Assembly: GCA_963814645.1 (NCBI GenBank)
Contig: CAWFDX010000015.1
Location: 496,001-560,000, forward strand
Direction: 5' to 3'
DNA length: 64,000 nt
Source of the DNA: RYN-230 sp963814645
GTDB taxonomy: Bacteria > Actinomycetota > Actinomycetes > Streptosporangiales > Streptosporangiaceae
Position numbers and translations under genes: made by a program. Positions 61,078 through 64,000 of the stretch are shown here, in pieces (position 1 is the first letter of the stretch; the number at the start of each line of letters is the position of its first letter). The notes below the pieces were generated by a model. That model searched no databases. It was not told where the DNA came from and saw only the letters and a program-made list of their open reading frames with translations.

Positions 61078-61106
61078 ATTATAACAGGCTCTAGGTGGAG
61101 ATTCAA
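61078..61106 (-). promoter_or_regulatory. Near-consensus vegetative promoter, minus strand
   Basis: Reading the minus strand: TTGAAT (61106-61101), 17 bases, TATAAT (61083-61078). The -10 is a perfect consensus. It would start transcription near 61071 and give a leader of about 57 bases for the unknown gene at 61014. The AT-rich stretch 61015-61194 holds no gene. Confidence 0.75.
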
Positions 61107-61194
61107 GCGTTAGCTGAAGATGGCTTACGTAGGATAAGGAAAATGGTCGCATATGTGCTTCCATCGGGTAGGCTCAAGCGTACCGGCGATTACG

Positions 61195-61755
61195 TTAGGC
61201 CCACACGACGTTGTCCAGGAAGTCTTCTATCGCAGTGCTGATCCGGCCCAGCGCGGCTGCGGATTGCGCCAGTGGGCCGGGCAGGAGCATGGCGTGGTCT
61301 GCACCCTCGATTTCGAGCAGGTGCGGGGTAATGGAGCCGGCGATTGCGCTATCCCAGAGTTTATCTGCCGTACCGCCAACAAGAAGGCTTGGCGCTGAGG
61401 CCTCTTGCAGCGCGGTGACCGTCGGCATGTCGGTAAGCAACGGCGTGAGCCAGATTGCCGCGATATCTTTGGCCGTGACGGCCGGTGCTGCCAGCGAAGC
61501 AAGAGACTTTCCGATGACAACGGGCACCGCACCCGTGGAGGTAACCACATCCTCAATGGCGTCTTCAACTCGGGCGCTGACCCAGGCACGCTGCTCGGCG
61601 GTAGATGTAAACTCTGGCACCACCCAGCTGAGCTCCCGGGTTATGCCGTCACGGCGCCGTACCGCCAGCCGCGCGTACATTAACAGCGGCGCGTCGGCGG
61701 TGTACCGGATCCCCGGAATAATGATCGCGGCGCGGGCCGGGTCATGAGGTGCCAC
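61195..61755 (-). CDS. Small alpha/beta-hydrolase-fold protein
   Basis: 186 aa from GTG 61755. A trimmed alpha/beta-hydrolase core: AIIIPGIRYTADAPLLMYAR, possible nucleophile in VVIGKSLASLAAP (GxSxA-type elbow), Asp in VGGTADKLWDS and His in EGADHAMLLPGPL. Resembles dienelactone-hydrolase/KANL3-like small hydrolases. GC is intermediate, so it may lie at the island edge. Confidence 0.7.
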   Translation of the reverse strand: MAPHDPARAAIIIPGIRYTADAPLLMYARLAVRRRDGITRELSWVVPEFTSTAEQRAWVSARVEDAIEDVVTSTGAVPVVIGKSLASLAAPAVTAKDIAAIWLTPLLTDMPTVTALQEASAPSLLVGGTADKLWDSAIAGSITPHLLEIEGADHAMLLPGPLAQSAAALGRISTAIEDFLDNVVWA

Positions 61756-61817
61756 GGCTGACAACCTACCGTCCGGCGCCCCGCCCAGCGGTATGACGCA
61801 GCCTGCCCGCTGACCGG

Positions 61818-62753
61818 CTAACTGGTCGCGGCGGAGGCGGCGGCTAGTTCGGCGCGGCGCTGGGCGTGGGCGGGCGCGCAGGGGTACTCGGCGTCGGTGC
61901 CCTCGCCGGCCAGCAGCTTCCCGATCGCGGTCCGGCACGCTTCGTCGACCGGGTTGTAAACCACCATCCGGGTGCCGGGCACGGACAGCACGCCGAAGCT
62001 GGTCGAGGTCATGGCCAGCCGGTCGTACGCCGGGTGCCGGAAGACCTTGATGTAGCTGACCGGGCTGGCCACATCGTGCTCGGCCCACAGCTTGGCGAAG
62101 CGCGGGCTGACCGCCTGCAGCCGCTCGATGAACCCGGTCCAGTTGGGCTCGCCGACATGCCGGCCGTAGTTGCCGCGGAACTGGGCGACCAGCCGGCCCA
62201 GCTGCTCGTGCCGGCTGACGTACGGGTGGCAGCACTCCGGGTAGGTGAAGTTCAGCCACAGGATGTTGCGCTCGCCGGGCGCGGCGCCGGTCACCCCGGG
62301 CCAGAGCGCGGCGTACGCCTCATTCCAGCCGAGCAGGTCGTAGCGCTCGTTCAGCACGCACGCAGGCATCGGCACCAGGCCGTCCATGATGGCCTGGACC
62401 TCCGGCGGGACCTGCGGGCACGGCTGGACGGCGGGGTCGGCCGGCAGGTCTGCCACGTCGGCCAGCCGGAACAGGTGCGCCAACTCGGCCTGGTCCAGCT
62501 TGAGCGTCTGGGCCACCGCGCTGAGCACCTGCGCGCTGGCGTTGATCGCCCGGCCCTGTTCCAGCCACGTGTACCAGGTGACGCCGACCCCAGCCAGCTG
62601 GGCCACTTCCTCCCGGCGCAGCCCGGGGGTACGGCGGCGCAGCCCGGGCGGCAGCCCGGCCTGCTCCGGGCTGATCCGCTCGCGGCGGCTGCGCAGGAAG
62701 GCGGCCAGCTCGGCCCGCCGGGTGCCCGCTTCGGCGGTCGTCACGCTGCTCAT
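61818..62753 (-). CDS. XRE-family regulator with MmyB-like ligand-binding domain
   Basis: 311 aa. N-terminal helix-turn-helix: LAAFLRSRRERISPEQAGLP, RRRTPGLRREEVAQLAGVGV, TWYTWLEQGRAINASAQVLS. The C-terminal PAS-like MmyB domain has VLNERYDLLGWNEAYAALWP and FGVLSVPGTRMVVYNPVDE. This family usually represses a neighbouring enzyme or exporter. Divergent from the MFS gene across a 102-base region with two matching direct repeats. Confidence 0.93.
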   Translation of the reverse strand: MSSVTTAEAGTRRAELAAFLRSRRERISPEQAGLPPGLRRRTPGLRREEVAQLAGVGVTWYTWLEQGRAINASAQVLSAVAQTLKLDQAELAHLFRLADVADLPADPAVQPCPQVPPEVQAIMDGLVPMPACVLNERYDLLGWNEAYAALWPGVTGAAPGERNILWLNFTYPECCHPYVSRHEQLGRLVAQFRGNYGRHVGEPNWTGFIERLQAVSPRFAKLWAEHDVASPVSYIKVFRHPAYDRLAMTSTSFGVLSVPGTRMVVYNPVDEACRTAIGKLLAGEGTDAEYPCAPAHAQRRAELAAASAATS

Positions 62754-62796
62754 GCTCCCATCGTGCCGGTGGCCCGGCGGCTTTGCCAGGTGGTGC

Positions 62797-62834
62797 TGGT
62801 ACCAGGATAACTGGGCTCTTGGTACCCGGATAAC
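62797..62834 (+). promoter_or_regulatory. Two direct repeats, likely operator of the XRE regulator
   Basis: TGGTACCAGGATAAC (62797-62811) and TGGTACCCGGATAAC (62820-62834), 14 of 15 bases identical and 23 bases apart (about two helical turns). They sit in the divergent promoter region; TTGGTA, 18 bases, CAGGCT (62843-62848) could be the MFS promoter, with a leaderless start seven bases later. Confidence 0.65.
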
Positions 62835-62855
62835 GAACCAGGCAGGCTGGGTGGC

Positions 62856-64000
62856 ATGACAGACACTGCAACCGTGACCCGGTCCGAAGCCGGGGTGATC
62901 CGGCGGGCCGACCGCCGGGCGGGCCGCCGGGCCGCGGCCCCGGGCGCGCTGCTGGCCATCGTCCTCACCGGGCAGTTCATGGCCGTGCTGGACGCCTCCG
63001 TGGTCAACGTGGCCGCCCCGTCCATCCATACCGACCTGCACGCCACCGGCGCCGGCCTGCAGCTGGTCATCGCCGGCTACGTGATCACCTACGCGGTGGG
63101 CCTGGTCACCGGGGCCCGGCTGGGTGACATCCTCGGCCACCGCCGGATGTTCCTGGCCGGCCTGACCCTGTTCACCCTGGCCTCGCTGGGCTGCGGGCTG
63201 GCTCCGTCCACCGGCCTGCTGGTCGCGCTCCGGTTCGTCCAGGGCGCGGGCGCGGCGGCGATGATCCCGCAGGTGCTCAGCCTGATCCAGCGCAGCTACA
63301 CCGGCACCGCCCGGGCCCGCGCCATGCGGCTGTACGCGGCGGTGATCGCCGGCGGCGCGGTGGCCGGGCAGATCCTCGGCGGCCTGCTGGTCACCGCGGA
63401 CGTGTTCGGCAGCACCTGGCGCTCGGTGTTCCTGATCAACGTCCCGATCGGCGGTGCGCTGCTCATCCTGGGCGCGCGGTGGCTGCCGCACGGCGCCGCC
63501 GACCGCGACCGCGGCCTGGACCCGGCCGGGCTGGCCCTGCTCACCCCGGCCGTGCTGGCCCTGGTGCTGCCGCTGGTGCTCGGCCAGCCGGAACACTGGC
63601 CGGTCTGGGGCTGGGCCTGCCTGGCCAGCAGCGCGGTGCTGTTCGCGCTGTTCACCCTCGTCGAGCGGCGGGTGGCCGCGCGTGGCGGGGCGCCGCTGAT
63701 CCCGGGCCGGGTGCTCCGGCTGCCCGGCGTCGGGCTGGGCATCGCCGGCCTGTTCGTCACGATGGCGGTGTTCGGCGGGTTCTTCTTCGTGCTGGCGCTG
63801 CACCTGCAGGGCGGGCTGGGGGACACCCCGCTGCGGGCCGGCCTCACCTTCGCCCCGGCCGCGGCGGCCTTCGCACTGGTCAGCCTCAACTGGCAGCGGC
63901 TGCCCGCGCAGTGGTTCGGCGGCCTGGTCATCGCCGGCTTCGCCGGGTACGCGGCCGGCCTGGCGCTGCTGGGCGTGCTGCTGCACACCGGCAGCCACGG
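62856..64000 (+). CDS. MFS transporter, DHA2 (EmrB/QacA) type (3' partial)
   Basis: Frame open from ATG 62856 to the window end, 381 residues so far. Drug:H+ antiporter signatures: motif in GQFMAVLDASVVNVAAPSIH, GYVITYAVGLVTGARLGDIL with GHRRMFL (motif A), LRFVQGAGAAAMIPQVLSLI, and motif C-like AVIAGGAVAGQILGGLL. The 14-helix DHA2 layout is expected. Probably an exporter controlled by the divergent XRE regulator; substrate unknown. The gene is cut off by the window. Confidence 0.93.
   Translation, partial: MTDTATVTRSEAGVIRRADRRAGRRAAAPGALLAIVLTGQFMAVLDASVVNVAAPSIHTDLHATGAGLQLVIAGYVITYAVGLVTGARLGDILGHRRMFLAGLTLFTLASLGCGLAPSTGLLVALRFVQGAGAAAMIPQVLSLIQRSYTGTARARAMRLYAAVIAGGAVAGQILGGLLVTADVFGSTWRSVFLINVPIGGALLILGARWLPHGAADRDRGLDPAGLALLTPAVLALVLPLVLGQPEHWPVWGWACLASSAVLFALFTLVERRVAARGGAPLIPGRVLRLPGVGLGIAGLFVTMAVFGGFFFVLALHLQGGLGDTPLRAGLTFAPAAAAFALVSLNWQRLPAQWFGGLVIAGFAGYAAGLALLGVLLHTGSH

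Noticed and set aside
61818..63998. A 726-codon minus-strand frame across the XRE gene and the exporter
   Set aside because: The upstream part is the antisense of the MFS gene (Gln/Arg/Gly-rich); the regulator starts at 62753.

Overview
The window is chromosomal DNA from a high-GC actinomycete. The evidence is the gene order secY-adk-infA-rpmJ-rpsM-rpsK-rpsD-rpoA-rplQ-truA, rplM-rpsI-glmM, acpS-nnr-alr, tsaE-tsaB-rimI-tsaD, groES-groEL1, a SigD/ShbA-like sigma factor, and guaB-guaB3. Two biotin-dependent acyl-CoA carboxylase genes with an epsilon subunit and many GTG starts point the same way. The order resembles Streptomyces and its relatives, but the sequence alone does not fix the genus. 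map (between adk and infA), glmS (after glmM) and a whiB/bldM-type gene (after groEL) are missing from their usual places.

Layout. 1-12 kb: translation and transcription genes plus a repeat-rich membrane protein on the opposite strand. 12-21 kb: holo-ACP synthase, NAD(P)HX repair, alanine racemase and tRNA t6A synthesis. 21-30 kb: chaperonin, sigma/anti-sigma pair, purine metabolism, glpD and trpS. 30-43 kb: a mixed metabolic region (D,D-carboxypeptidase, acyl-CoA mutase large subunit, GCS2-type ligase, M20 hydrolase, split transketolase, LpdA) that contains degraded or internally deleted genes. 43-52 kb: acyl-CoA carboxylase subunits, alkylation repair and PEP carboxylase. 52.3-61.2 kb: an island visibly poorer in GC. 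61.2-64 kb: a small hydrolase, an XRE regulator and a divergent MFS exporter that runs off the end.

The island is the most interesting part. Six tightly packed same-strand genes encode: a membrane-anchored NACHT NTPase fused to an FGE/SUMF1 (C-type-lectin-fold) domain; an alpha/beta hydrolase; a Nudix hydrolase; a metallo-beta-lactamase-fold hydrolase; a phosphonoacetaldehyde-reductase-type Fe-alcohol dehydrogenase; and a 2-hydroxyethylphosphonate dioxygenase (HEPD) with every active-site residue I can check conserved. The last two form the step pair phosphonoacetaldehyde to 2-hydroxyethylphosphonate to hydroxymethylphosphonate. pepM and ppd, which would make the substrate, are not in the window. 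A convergent unknown gene with a near-perfect vegetative promoter closes the island. The link between an NLR-like NTPase and phosphonate chemistry is inferred from operon structure only.

Four otherwise normal genes (nnr, alr, a membrane protein near 18 kb, dacA) carry single-base frame breaks in short GC-rich runs. This suggests sequencing error at least as much as gene decay. By contrast, a phzF remnant and the transketolase C-terminal subunit have lost internal segments. No tRNA, rRNA, CRISPR array or transposase was seen.
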